DNA of 25,000 bases from Symbiodinium natans. Lineage: Eukaryota; Sar; Dinophyceae; Suessiales; Symbiodiniaceae. The notes beneath the pieces are model-generated. The model was not told the DNA's origin. It saw nothing but the letters and a program-made list of their open reading frames with translations, and ran no database searches. Positions 9,972 to 19,732 of the stretch are shown here, in pieces. The DNA is taken from the NCBI GenBank assembly GCA_905221605.1, contig CAJNDS010002120.1, positions 252,501-277,500 of the forward strand, in the 5' to 3' direction. A program made the translations under genes and the position numbers. The first letter of the stretch is position 1, and each line of letters opens with the position of its first letter.

Positions 9972-10240
9972 AACAAGCCTGTTTGTTTCTTGCTGTTGTA
10001 TTTCCTTGTAGGTGTTGTTTTTTTTCAATCGTCTCAAGTTTGCGCTATTTTGTTAAAGTGTGCGCCCTCGTCCTTTTCGTTTTTTGTTGTTCTTGCTTTT
10101 TTTGCATCCGTTCATGGTGTTGTATTTGTTTTGCTTTTGCTGTCTGTGTGTCTTCTGTGTTTGTCGCTTATGTGTGCTTGTTTGTCGTTTTTGTTGACTA
10201 TCTGTTTCGACAATGAACTCCCGCAATCTAGGTAAATGCC
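9972..10240. other. Pyrimidine-rich spacer, no gene seen
   Basis: The plus strand is rich in T and TTG/TTC (TTTTTTTTC near 10018; repeated TTTTG, TGTTTTTG). Open frames here are composed of Phe/Cys/Val and look like composition artefacts. Confidence 0.5.
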
Positions 10241-10528
10241 AATTGCATCTTGACCACCGGTTGAAAAAGTCGAGAGTTCCCTCTGAGGCCGCTGCTGCAT
10301 GCCTTGATCTGCCACCTCCGTTGGTTCGACGACTGGGTCACTTTCCTTGGCCTCCTCTTCAGCTTCCTCTTCTTGCTGGGCCGCGCCGATGACCTCCTGG
10401 ACGATTGCAATGACCGAGGCAAAGTGACTCTGGCCTTGGACATTGCGGTGTATATGGTGGGCAAAATGCTTGCATGTCCCCCTCACGAGCTGTTGACTGG
10501 GGGCGTAGCGGAGGTTCAACTGCTCCAA
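10112..10528 (-). CDS. Hypothetical minus-strand coding segment with acidic tract (weak)
   Basis: An open frame of 138 codons. The part from 10528 down to about 10250 has protein-like composition (LNLRYAPSQQLVRGTCKHF, VIAIVQEVIGA), then an acidic run (QQEEEAEEEAKESD), and mostly G/C-ending codons. Below 10230 it enters T-rich spacer sequence and is probably no longer coding. The frame continues upstream of 10528 to a TGA near 10567, close to a possible AG acceptor, so it could be one exon. No family was recognised. A plus-strand frame overlaps it and cannot be excluded. Confidence 0.25.
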   Translation of the reverse strand: MEQLNLRYAPSQQLVRGTCKHFAHHIHRNVQGQSHFASVIAIVQEVIGAAQQEEEAEEEAKESDPVVEPTEVADQGMQQRPQRELSTFSTGGQDAIGIYLDCGSSLSKQIVNKNDKQAHISDKHRRHTDSKSKTNTTP

Positions 10529-10765
10529 GAGGGACTCCGGGCCATGGCCAGGAACTCCTCACCTCATGGATGAGGAAAACACGCTCCCAGAGCGAAATGC
10601 TAGTGGAGTGTGGCTGCGGTTTTGGCTATGCCCCTACTGCCTGGTACTGGCGGTCACTGCGCCCCTAGTTGTTGTTGTCGCAGCTGTCATTGCACATAGT
10701 GTGCACTCTCGCAGCCCCATGTGCTAAGTCATCAGTATGCTGTGATATATGCTAGCTTTCCCCAG

Positions 10766-10963
10766 TCAGTGTGACGCACTTGCGAAAGCAAAAGGAGTTG
10801 GGAGCCGACGCGTCATCTGTTGGATGAGCTCGGCCACCTGCTTACGAGCCTGCCCGCGCATGTGGGGGGTGCTTGTCTCTGTCACTCTCCCTCGATCTGC
10901 CGTTCCTTCACACGCTTGCCTCAGCCCTTTTAACTCCAAGTCGGCATACTTGCAGGCCAGCCT
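10766..10963 (-). CDS. Hypothetical minus-strand coding segment, helical/charged (weak)
   Basis: A frame of about 65 codons ending at TGA 10766-10768 reads LACKYADLELKGLRQACEG, then RKQVAELIQQMTRRLPTPF, with the charged, leucine-spaced character of a coiled coil. Just upstream another frame gives HEEELKAGLQV, which would join it by a one-base shift. It lies in the same orientation as the candidate at 10112-10528 and could be another exon of the same gene. No homolog is recognised. Confidence 0.25.
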   Translation of the reverse strand, partial: RLACKYADLELKGLRQACEGTADRGRVTETSTPHMRGQARKQVAELIQQMTRRLPTPFAFASASH

Positions 10964-12590
10964 TCAGCTCTTCCTCATGAGAGATGACATCGTTGGAATC
11001 CTTACAAGCAAAATGAGGCAGTGAGGCTAAAAGTTATGGAACCCTACCACCGCCACCCCCTCCACCACCAACATGCTTTCCACCCTCACCTATGCCATTG
11101 CCAAACCCGATTCCAAAGCATGAAGACAAGCTCAACTTGGGTTGACGTGGAGTTCACTTCCGAGCTGTTGGCAGCGGTACACACTAACCTGACATGTTGT
11201 CCTCAAACAATACGTGGTGGCATAGGGAGGGTATGGCTTCTGGGGTTAGGTTTCGCTTTCCCAATCAAAAGCATGATCTGATTCTTGTAAGCATGATCTG
11301 ATTATTGTAGGTCTCGCTTACTCATTTGGCCCCATAGAGGGGAACTTCTTCAATCCGCTGAACTGCTCCATCCCGGTTTGAGTGCCAAGCATTAACTTTG
11401 TCCATGTCGACCTGGCTTCTGCTCGAAATCACTGCAAACATACACCGACAGGTCGACCCATAACTTCCCAATCGCGCTCCGAGGCGCCAGCCTGGGGAGC
11501 GCACAGCCTGAGCATTGCACCGACAGCTCTTGGAACACCTTCTGACTGCCATCTCCGATGTTCATGACTGGTCGAACCAAGTAGCAAAGAAGGCCAGGCG
11601 CCAAATTCTAGGTATGCTGCTTAAGCCATCAAAAGTTGAACGGCGCCGCTGTCTCCAAAAGCGTTCCCACACTTCGTATGAAGGTCCGCACACCTAAAGG
11701 ACGGCTGAGTCGGTTACACGTGTTGGGAGCGAACCGGGGTGAGGAACTGCAGGGCTCTTTGTCAGGGCCGTGTTGGAAACGCCGGAGGCGCAAGTCTCGA
11801 ACGCAGGCAGCGTGTGCAGCATGGACGGGGGCTGTGTCACAGAACGGATTGTGGGGGGAAGAAGGATGACTGAGCAGGCATAGAAAAAGGTTGTGTTTTG
11901 GACTGTAGACCCTACTCTACAGATTCTGTTAAAGTCTGCTTTCGGGGACTTAGGCTTGGGTACACAGTTTCCTTCAGCCTTTTAAGGGGGCATGTTATAA
12001 GCATGTTCGGGGTTTCATCGTTTTGCAGTAAAGATGTTCCTAAGGGCGGCAGGTTTTCGTCGGAAGCAGTCCAACGAGAACCTTTTCCAGAACCACCCAT
12101 GTCAGCGCAACATACTCAAAACCCGCGAAGTCTACGGTACGCCTTAACGCCCACACAGCCAGCGTATTTTCGGCTCCGCGATGTCCCGGCAGCTAACTTC
12201 GAAGCCTGAACAGGTCCACTGCGGGAGGGAGCTGAAGGTTTGGGGAAGGATTGGATTAGGGGCTTGGGCTAGGCATGGATCCACTGCAGAATTCTACACG
12301 ATAATCTCAGACATGGGGCCGTCGACAAGATTACGGGCTTTTCTTCGGGATTCTCTGGAGTGTGTTCCTGAACTTTGGGGCTCAGGCTGCCATGCAACCA
12401 AGCGAAGTTAACATGGTTGCGGGAGGAGAGTTGGATTCTGGGTAAGTTCCCTTTCAATGAATTCGCTCTGACCTGGATCCCGACATCCCAAACCCGAACC
12501 CCGAACAAAGGGAAACGCCCCTGAGCCTCTATGAATCCTTAGCCCTTGCACCCAAACTCAAACACAGGAAGTCACAAACTAAGATAAGCA
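10964..12590. other. Unassigned region, no supported gene
   Basis: Frames are short and none shows a motif. The only small structure noticed is a tandem duplication of about 20 bases around GCATGATCTGATT at 11271-11310. Ordinary mixed composition otherwise. Confidence 0.5.
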
Positions 12591-12654
12591 GTCCCCCCTC
12601 CGCCCATATCCCCCGTAAAGAGCTTTGGTTTAACCATGTTCAACCTATTCCCCA

Positions 12655-12775
12655 GCAGCCGAAGGAGAAAACCCTAAGCCCCTACCAGCCCCTATACGCC
12701 CTTACGAGCCCGTATAAACCCCAATAAGCCCCCCCTAAGCCCCTAAAGCCTAAAGCCAAACACCCTCAAGGCCCA
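12655..12775. repeat. Degenerate C-rich telomere-like tract
   Basis: Many diverged CCCTAA/CCCCTAAG/CCCTTA units occur in succession on the plus strand (for example CCCCCCTAAGCCCCTAAAG near 12728). This fits an old, mutated CCCTAAA array. Confidence 0.55.
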
Positions 12776-13675
12776 AGAAGTCCGCAAGGCTCAGAACCCA
12801 CCCCGCGCGCACCCGCGGCTCGACGGAGATGGGAAAGCCGTAGCATGCCGGCGCCTGGGTTTAAAAGATACAAAAAATCCTCCTACAACTCCAAGAATAC
12901 TTCCACCCTAAGGCTGTTGACTGCTTTGGGCGACAAGGATTGAGGGTTTTCGCCTGGATCTCTTCAACTCTCAGACCGAAACGTGGCTCAGGGTTTCTTG
13001 CGGACAAGTGGTTCTCGTGCTCCGGGACAGCTGCTTTGATGGGTTTAGGAAGGCTTACGGCTCTTTCAGGCTTACCCAAACAGCCAGAAATCCGTATGGC
13101 TATGTTACTCGCATGCTGCGAGTCGTTGGTTGGGAGAGAATCGAGACAAACGATCTCATGAACTTCAAGAATATCTCCGAAGCAAATTTTAATTCAATGT
13201 TTCGCAGAAGTTTGGTGTGGACTCCGACGGCTGTGTTTGTGGCACAGACCACTTGGAGCAACATGACGCAGACGCTCACCTTGACGGCATCTTCGCAAAA
13301 GATCCAACCCTGCGAGTTTTTTGGAGTCGGGTGCAGCCATCGGAGCATCACTACATGAGCAATGCCGCTTCGAAGTGTTTAAGGGGCGACACGCATGCCG
13401 CAAAAAATTGAAGAATGTCCTTCGTCAGGCCGAATGCCTGCAGTTTGCCTGAGCGTCTAGAAGTGGACGGCAAACCCGCCGTTCTCGGTGTCGTCAATGA
13501 GTCTCTCATTCAAACAGAAAGCAACGCCGATGCTGCAAAAGTAGCGATTCCCAAAGACATGGCGTATGCCAATAACCTTATCTCTTTCTTGATGAGTAAC
13601 CAGAATGCAAAGCCCGTGCTGTCCAGAATTTCGCTCGCGTGGTGGAATCGCTTTGCGGCCAGCAAGACCGGCATG
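12776..13675. other. Unassigned region before the repeat mosaic
   Basis: Several plus-strand frames of 60-116 codons overlap (13008-13358, 13217-13411, 13415-13726). They have a fairly protein-like composition but no motif, and the last runs straight into repeat sequence at about 13676. They may be remnants of a coding sequence broken by indels, but I cannot support a product. Confidence 0.4.
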
Positions 13676-13816
13676 TCGCACGTCCCCTCCCTTCGTGCTC
13701 GCAGGGTGAGGGCCCCTAGAGGTTAGGCCTGAAAGCACTAGAACCATGACGTGCTTGAAGGGCCCAGCGTGCGAGGTTTGAAGGCTTCAGTCTTGGTTGG
13801 TCCTTGTGCGTGCCAA

Positions 13817-14016
13817 AGGACTGGGCGTGTACAGCTAGCATCCTGCTTTTAGGGGACTGAGCATACTCAAATAGAACCCAAGTTTTGGGGGCCGAGCGTG
13901 TTCAACTAGCATCCTGCTTTGCGGGACCGAGCGTACTCAAATGGCACCCAAGTTTTGGGCAACTAGCATCCTGTTTTCTGGGGGCCGAGCGTACTCAAAC
14001 AGCACCCAACCTTTGG
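13817..14016. repeat. 72-bp dimeric minisatellite, cluster 1
   Basis: Alternating 36-bp units A (GTTCAACTAGCATCCTGC) and B (ACTCAAATAGCACCCAAG), each opening with GACCGAGCGT or GGCCGAGCGT. Unit order here is A B A B, a shortened A, then B. Confidence 0.85.
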
Positions 14017-14184
14017 GATTCAGAACACTCCAAAAGCAAAACATATCCCTTAGAGGTTTGTCGTATGTCCCTCCCTTTGTGCTCGCAGGTTTTGGTGAGG
14101 GGCCTAGATGTTTGTCGCACGTCCCCTCCCTTCTCTCTCGTAGGGTGACATCGCAAGCAACTAGCGCCCCATCTGCGCCTTGCA

Positions 14185-14222
14185 GACCAAACAGCTCGCG
14201 CCATGGCGCAAGCTATTTGGTC
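14185..14222. repeat. 38-bp palindrome, copy a
   Basis: Dyad centred on GCCATGGC, arms GACCAAACAGCTCGCGCC and its imperfect complement, two mismatches. Full copies also lie at 14980, 16068, 18676 and 19940. Confidence 0.85.
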
Positions 14223-14668
14223 GCAAGGGAAATAACCATGGTGCTTCAAAAAGTTTAAACTCAAGTGTTTAGGGCTGGTCGCAAGGGCATATTTACAACC
14301 CTTATGGAGCCACGACCACCTCTTTTTGGGAACGTGAGGCATATTCACAACCCGTATAGAGCCACGATTGCGTTACCAGCACAGGTTTTTGGGTTTCATC
14401 GTAAGCAACTAGCACCCGATGACCAAATAGCTCGCGCCAGACCTCTGCCCTCTCCCCCATACAATGGCCAACTTGCAAGGAGAAGTTCGCCATGTGAGGC
14501 TCCGAGGCATGACGGTTTTTGCTTCTTTGTTAACCTTCGTATTTCCCAAATGCCCGGAAACGAATCCGCGCACGCTTTATCGATGTTTTCCGTGGTCGGA
14601 GCTTGTGCCTTTGGTCGCCAAAAGGAAAAACCCGGGCGATAAAACACCCCAGGCGCGAGCTAGCTATT

Positions 14669-14866
14669 TGAGCGTACTCAAATAGCACCAAAGTCTTGGG
14701 GACCGAGCGTGCTCAACCAGCATAGCACCCAAGTTTTGGGGGCCGAGCGTGTTCAACTAGCATCCTGCTTTTTGGGGGCCGAGCGTGTTCAATTACGAGT
14801 AGCATCCTGCTGTTTGGGGCCCGAGCGTACTCAAATAGCACCCAAGCTTTGGGAACCGCACTTTCA
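14669..14866. repeat. 72-bp dimeric minisatellite, cluster 2
   Basis: Units in order B, mixed A/B, A, A with a 4-base insertion, B. It ends at GGAACCGCACTTTCAGAAC, the same exit sequence that follows cluster 4. Confidence 0.85.
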
Positions 14867-14979
14867 GAACACTGTAGACGTAAAACATGTCCTTTCGAAG
14901 TTTGTCTTATGTCCCCTCCGTTTGAGCTCGAAGGTGTATCGTCCATCGAAGGCAACTAGCACCCCTTCTGCGCCCTGAT

Positions 14980-15017
14980 GACTAAATAGCTCGCGCCATG
15001 GCACGAGCGACTTGGTC
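14980..15017. repeat. 38-bp palindrome, copy b
   Basis: Same dyad as at 14185 with four mismatches, again centred on CCATGG and flanked by GCGCCCTGAT on the left and GCAGTGGAAACATC on the right. Confidence 0.8.
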
Positions 15018-15181
15018 GCAGTGGAAACATCTAAGGTGTTCAACACGTTAAAGCACGTTTTCAGGGCTAGCGTTCTTCCCCCAAAAGCCTGCGCTGGTAG
15101 CGTAATCGTGGCCCTCAAGCCCGCCAGCATTTTAAACGGTTCCAAAAGCCCGTGCTGGTAACGTAACCCTATAGCCCAACT

Positions 15182-15605
15182 TGTGACAAACTTCTAGGGC
15201 CCTCACCGAAACCTACCACGACGGGAGGGGCATACGACAAACCTCTAAGGGAGGCGGTTTTACTTCTACAGTGTTGTGAAATTGGCAATGTTGCGAAAAA
15301 CATAGGATGTTTTTGCGCTTGTACACCCTATGGAGCCGCAATTACGTTACCAGCACACAAGGGATAAACATCTCTATTTACTTAAACCACCCTTTTTTAA
15401 GGCCTGCGAAACATTTTCGCGTTGGATAAACACCCTGCTTGCTCTGCGACAAGGTTCTATACAAGCGCAAAAACATCCTACGTTGTTCCTCATGTGTGCA
15501 CTTTCAGAACACTGTAGAAGTGAAAACATATCCCTCAGAGGTTTGTGGTATGTCCCCTCCCTTCGTGCTCGTAAGGTTTGGTGCGGGCCCTAGAAGTTTG
15601 TCGCA
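15182..15605. mobile_element. Foldback (inverted-repeat) unit 1, about 424 bp
   Basis: The left arm 15182-15324 and right arm 15460-15605 are imperfect reverse complements. Outer ends read TGTGACAAACTTCTAGGGCC and, in reverse complement, TGCGACAAACTTCTAGGGCC. Inner ends are GCGCTTGTA (15316-15324) and TACAAGCGC (15460-15468). The 135-bp spacer (GGAGCCGCAATTACGTTACC...) has no ORF. It resembles a MITE or foldback unit, but it is built from the same modules as the surrounding mosaic and I see no clear target-site duplication. Confidence 0.7.
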
Positions 15606-15747
15606 CGTCCCCTCCCTTCGTGCTCGTAGGTGAGGGCCCCTAGAGATTAGGCCTGAAAACTCTAGAACCATAACGTGCTTGAAGGGCCCAGCGTGCGAGG
15701 TTTGAAGGCTTCAGTCTTGGTTCGTCCTGGAAGTCCTTGTGCGTGGG

Positions 15748-15893
15748 CAAAGACTGAGCGTGTTCAACTAGCATCCTGCTTTGCGTGACCGAGCGTACTC
15801 AAATAGCACCCAAGTTTTGGGGACCGACTGTGTTCAACTAGCATCCTGCTTTTTGGGGGGCCGAGTGTACTCACACAGCACCCAAGCTTTGGG
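15748..15893. repeat. 72-bp dimeric minisatellite, cluster 3
   Basis: Units A B A B: GACTGAGCGTGTTCAACTAG, GACCGAGCGTACTCAAATAG, GACCGACTGTGTTCAACTAG and GGCCGAGTGTACTCACACAG start the four units in order. It is followed by the same GGATTCAGAACACTCC exit as cluster 1. Confidence 0.85.
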
Positions 15894-16067
15894 ATTCAGA
15901 ACACTCCAAAAGCAAAACACATCCCTTAGAGGCTTGTCGTATGTCCCTCCCTTTGTGCTCGCAGGTTTTGGTGAGGGCCCTAGATGTTTGTCGCACGTCC
16001 TCAGTCCTCTCCCTTCTCTCTCGTAGGGTGACATGGTAAACAACCAGCACCACATCTGCGCCCTGCG

Positions 16068-16105
16068 GACCAAACAGCTCGCGCCATGGCGCAAGCTATT
16101 TGGTC
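16068..16105. repeat. 38-bp palindrome, copy c
   Basis: Identical to copy a at 14185-14222. Half-copies (left arm only) lie near 14421 and 16369. Confidence 0.85.
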
Positions 16106-16478
16106 GCAAGGGAAACATCCATGGAGCTTTTAAACGTCAAAGCTCAAGTGTTCAGGGCTGGTCGCAGGGGCATATTTACAACGTTTATGAAGCCACGATT
16201 ACATTACCAGCACAGGGATAAACATCTCAATGTACTGAAACCACCTCTTTTAGGGAACGTGTTTTACTGGTCGCAGGGGCATATTCACAACCCGTATAGA
16301 GCCACGATTGCGTCACCAGCACAGGTTTTTGGGTTTCATCGTAAGCAACTAGCACCCAATCTGCGCCCGACCAAAATTGCTCGCGCCAAAGCTCCCCCCT
16401 CGCCCGCATACAATGGCCAACTTGCAAGGAGAAGTTTGCCACGCGAGGCTCCGAGGCATGACGGTTTTTCCTTCTTTG

Positions 16479-16520
16479 TAAACCCTAAACCCTAAACCCT
16501 AATTCCTAAACCCTAAACGT
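16479..16520. repeat. Short interstitial CCCTAAA array
   Basis: About five telomere-type heptamers on the plus strand, one altered to CCTAATT. It interrupts the second long repeat copy where the first copy has TTAACCTTCGTATTTCCC, so it entered or expanded in this copy only. Confidence 0.85.
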
Positions 16521-16732
16521 GTATTTCCCAAATGCCCGCCCCTCAGGCTTTCTCGATGTTTCCATGGTCGGCGCTTGTGTCCTTGATTGCCAAATTGCCA
16601 AAGAAAGAAAAAAAAACATGGTCCGTGCAGGTCCGCGCCCATTTTTTCCCCAACTCTGCTTGCTCTGTGACAAGGTTGTAGAACATGTTAAAACTCCCTC
16701 GGCGCGAGCTTTTTTGGTCTTTGGCACGAGCA

Positions 16733-17036
16733 ATTTGAGCGCACTCAAATAGTGCTCAACTAGCATCCTGCTTTTTGGAGACCGAGCGTACTCAACTAGC
16801 ACCCAAGTTTTGATGACCGAGCGTGTTCCACTAGCATCCTGCTGTTTCAGGACCCGAGCGTACTCAAATAACACCCAAGTTTTGGGGACCGAGCGTGTTC
16901 AACTTGCATCCTGCTTTTTGGGGACCGAGCTTTCTCCAATAGCACCCAAGTGTTGGGGACCGAGCGTGTTCAACTAGCATCCTGCTTTTTTGGGGACAGA
17001 GAGTACTCACATAGCACCCAAGTTTTGGGGACCGCA
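16733..17036. repeat. 72-bp dimeric minisatellite, cluster 4 (longest)
   Basis: Eight 36-bp units in strict alternation A B A B A B A B, about 300 bp, with few indels. This is the clearest evidence that the A+B dimer, not the 36-mer, is the unit of amplification. Confidence 0.9.
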
Positions 17037-17448
17037 CTTTCACAACACGAATATCCCCTCCCATTCTTGCCTTGCTATAGTTAGGGGTTAGGGGTTTTTT
17101 GGCGACATCAAAGGCAAACACAGCAAAAACACAGAAGCGCGATGAGCAACGCTCCTTTGAGACATGGGCATTTCCAAACAGAAACAAAACAAATTGAGAG
17201 AGAGAGAGAGGCAAAAACCAAAAGCCGGCAATGTTTTGCAGCGAGAGAAACCCTTCAACCTGGACCAATATGGTTTTCGTACTTTGGTTTGCATTTTTCG
17301 GTTGTGGTCGTGTCGCAAGATCTAAGCTTTGCCGCGAGAGTTTAGGGATTCGGGCCAGAGAACCCCAAAAACCCCAAACCACCTGAACCCTCACAAAGGC
17401 GCTAAAACCCCAAAACCCAGAACCCTAAACCCTCGATTCGTGACGTAA

Positions 17449-17670
17449 TGTTTTTGTTTTTGGGCGGCGATGTCATGAACAAAGGGCAAACGAAAAAAAA
17501 CTCAGCGTAACAAACGGGGCCCCGATTCGCTAATCCATGTTTCGGGTTTGGGCAGCAATGTGCCGTGAAGGAAGGAGACAACATATAAACTTGGCGCAGC
17601 GAAACGGGGCCCCATATTGTTACACCGTGTTTTTGGTTTTGGGCGGCGACGTCATGGACAAAGGACATGT
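17449..17670. repeat. Three ~90-bp tandem repeats inside the inverted-repeat element
   Basis: The marker GGGCGGCGATGTCATG and its variants begins at 17462, 17550 and 17641 (spacing 88 and 91). The first two units also share GGGGCCCC followed by AT/GATTC. Units are 70-80% alike by eye; the third is partial. No ORF of note. Confidence 0.75.
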
Positions 17671-17819
17671 TTTTTGGTGCAGCTGTTTTGTGCCCTACTG
17701 GCTGGAGCTAGATGACCGTGCGTTCCTTCTGCGTGAATAGACAACAAGTCTGGCTTCGTTCTAGTTCTTTGCAACTCGTTGAGAACTTGTCCTATGCACT
17801 TTGAATCCCTTGATAGCGT

Positions 17820-17940
17820 CTTTTTGCTAACCTATTGCTAACATTTTCTAACTTTTTCTATCTTTTTCTAAGTGTTTCTAAGTCTTTCTAACTTTTTCTA
17901 ACTTCTCAGGCTATCTTCTCTAACTTTTTCTAACTCTCCG
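17820..17940 (+). repeat. Pyrimidine-rich degenerate CTTTTTCTAA repeats
   Basis: About ten degenerate 10-base units (CTAACTTTTT, CTATCTTTTT, CTAAGTGTTT...) in the spacer of the 1500-bp element. Confidence 0.8.
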
Positions 17941-18117
17941 AACCTTATAACATCCATAAGTCCCGATAACGTTTTGGGACCGTCTTAGAAGGGGAAACCC
18001 TCCGTAACAAAGCGGCGCTGTTTCTTTGAAGGAGAAACGCTCCGTAACAAAGTGTCGTTAATGTAAAGAATGTGTTCGGATGTGGTCCGAAGAATGGCTG
18101 GACTAGACTCTTCACGC

Positions 18118-18225
18118 TCAGAACTGCTGAACCCTAAACCGTAAACCCTAAACCCTAAGCCCTAAACCCAAAAACCCTAAACCTCTAAACCCTACCCCTA
18201 AACCCTAAACCCTGGACCCTAACTC
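18118..18225. repeat. Interstitial CCCTAAA array inside the element spacer
   Basis: About a dozen telomere-type units, partly degenerate (CCCTAAG, CCTCTAAA, CCCTGGA), on the plus strand, within the spacer of the 17066-18565 element. Confidence 0.85.
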
Positions 18226-18675
18226 ACTGCTTGCAATGTTGGCCAAGTTTAAAACTAATTTTGCCGTAAGCCCAAAACCCGGTGCCTCTGTGGTTGGCGC
18301 AGGCGGAGCTAGCGACGCCAGCGGCGACGGCAGCAGCCGAGGGTTTAGGGTTCAGGGTTTTGGGTTTTAGCGCCTTTGTGAGGGGAACCCTGGCCCTAAA
18401 CCCTAAACTCTCGCGGCAAAACTTAGATCTTGACACACGACCATAACCCGAAACTGCAAACCCTATCAATTCAAAACAGGCATGGCTCATCGTGCTTCTG
18501 TGTTTTTGCTTTGTTTGCCTTTGATGTCACCAAAAACCCCTAACCCCCAACTATAGCAAGGCCAGCATTGTGCTCGTAGGGTTTGGTGAGGGTCCTAGAA
18601 GTTTGTCGTATGTCCCCTCCCCTCGCTCTCGTAGGGCGAGGTCGTAAGTAACTAGCATCCCTTCTGCACCCTGCT

Positions 18676-18712
18676 GACCAAATAGCTTGCGCCATGGCCG
18701 AGCTACTTGGTC
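18676..18712. repeat. 38-bp palindrome, copy d (one base short)
   Basis: Same dyad as copies a-c with one base deleted in the right arm and two mismatches. Flanks GCACCCTGCT and GCAGGGGAAACATC match the other copies. Confidence 0.8.
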
Positions 18713-18860
18713 GCAGGGGAAACATCTATTGTGTTCTAACACATTAAGACACGTCAAGGCTAGTGTTCTGCGCCCAAAAGCTCGTGGCCCTATAGCCCGC
18801 TTGCATGTTAAAACGGCTCCAAAGGCCTGTGCTGGATAACCCGCGCGCCTTCTAGGGCCC

Positions 18861-19613
18861 TCACCCTACGAGCACGAAGGGACATGCGACAAACTTCTAG
18901 GGCCTTCACCAGGCCCTAGCACGAACGGAGGGGACATACGACAAGCCTCTGAGGGATATGTTTTTACTTCTTCAGTGTTCTGAAAGTGCAAGCATTACGA
19001 AAAACATAGGATGTTTTTGCGCTTGCACACCCTATGGAGCCGCGATAACGTTATCAGCACACAAGGGACAAACATCTCTGTTTACTTACAGTACACCACC
19101 TTTTTTACGGGCTGTGAAGCCTTTCGCAAAGCAAGAAGAGCTGAGTAAAAACCCTGATTGCTCAGCAAAAGGTTCTAGACATGCTCGCAAAGTGAACGGA
19201 TTGAAAGGACACTCGCTCTTTTTGCGTAGGAGTCGGCAGGCGGCGGTAGGTCGTCTCTATTCGCGCCGACCACAAAACGTCGGATGCGTGAGACTACCTG
19301 CCACCCCACCGATTTGATTTGGGCGGAGTGGGAGGGTTCGAAATTTCTGGGCTACACACACAAAGAACCTGCATGACTCTGCGCACACACGCACACAATG
19401 CTCGCAACATGTCATTCCGTGCACTTCGTGCACTACACTACAAGCGCAAAAACATCCTACGTTGTTCCTCATGCTTGCACTTTCAGAAGATTGGAGAAGT
19501 AAAAACACATCCCTTAGAGGCTTGTCGTATGTCCCCTCCCTTCGTGCTCGTAGGGTTTGGTGAGGGCCCTGGAAGTTTGTCGCACATCCTCTCCCGTCTT
19601 GCTCGTAGGGTGA
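18861..19613. mobile_element. Foldback (inverted-repeat) unit 2 with enlarged spacer
   Basis: The left arm 18861-19027 (from TCACCCTACGAGCACGAAGG to GCGCTTGCA) and right arm 19439-19613 (TACAAGCGC to CTCGTAGGGTGA) are imperfect reverse complements. The spacer is 411 bp against 135 bp in unit 1. The first ~120 bp of spacer match unit 1 (GGAGCCGCGATAACGTTATC). The rest, about 19190-19435, is absent from unit 1 and looks inserted. Confidence 0.7.
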
Positions 19614-19732
19614 CTAGAGGTTATGCCTGAAAGCCCTAGAATTATAACGTGCTTGAAGGGCCTAACGTGCGAAGTTTGAAGTTTTCAGAGAGGCGTCTTA
19701 GTCTAGTTGGTCCTTGCGTGCACGAAAAAACT

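Larger units (their letters stand above)
13676..17061. repeat. Dispersed repeat mosaic, left part (two long copies of a ~1.9-kb unit)
   Basis: The segment GGCCTGAAA..CTAGAACCAT...GCGTGCGAGGTTTGAAGGC occurs near 13726 and again near 15650. The junction TTTGGGATTCAGAACACTCC occurs at about 14012 and 15888. The interval is about 1.88-1.92 kb, so a long unit is present twice in direct order, with indels. Within each unit the order is: CGCACGTCCCCTCCC motif, 36/72-bp minisatellite, GTCGTATGTCCC motif, 38-bp palindrome, CATATTTACAACCC segment, and a short gene-free stretch. Further partial copies occur at 18570-18850 and 19500-20170. The repeat family is unknown to me. Confidence 0.8.
17062..18569. 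mobile_element. 1500-bp inverted-repeat element with CATT target-site duplication
   Basis: The element spans 17066-18565, exactly 1500 bp, flanked by CATT at 17062-17065 and 18566-18569. Termini are CTTGCCTTGCTATAGTTAGG and, in reverse complement, CTGGCCTTGCTATAGTTGGG. The left arm runs to 17435 and the right arm starts at 18338. Both arms carry the same landmarks: CTTTGATGTC-type segment, AAGATCTAAG, GCGAGAGTTTAGGG, TCACAAAGGCGCTAAAACCC and a telomere-like CCCTAAACCCTCG at the inner end. The right arm lacks about 145 bp present in the left arm (17155-17295). It interrupts the mosaic motif CCCCTCCC...GTGCTCGTAGGGTTTGG. No transposase ORF is inside, so it would be non-autonomous. Confidence 0.8.

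Noticed and set aside
13008-13726. Overlapping plus-strand frames of 60-116 codons; CRFEVFKGRHACRKKL at about 13360 briefly resembles the end of an SBP-type zinc domain
   Set aside because: The other SBP zinc ligands are absent, the frames break every 200-300 bases, and the last one runs into dispersed repeat sequence.
13885-14258. Plus-strand frames through the minisatellite (12-residue peptide repeat)
   Set aside because: Open only because the unit length is a multiple of three; not annotated as a gene, but noted in findings.
13817-17036. CRISPR-like array (regular short repeats with spacers)
   Set aside because: The 36-bp units are contiguous and alternate between two fixed variants; there are no unique spacers, and the context is eukaryotic.
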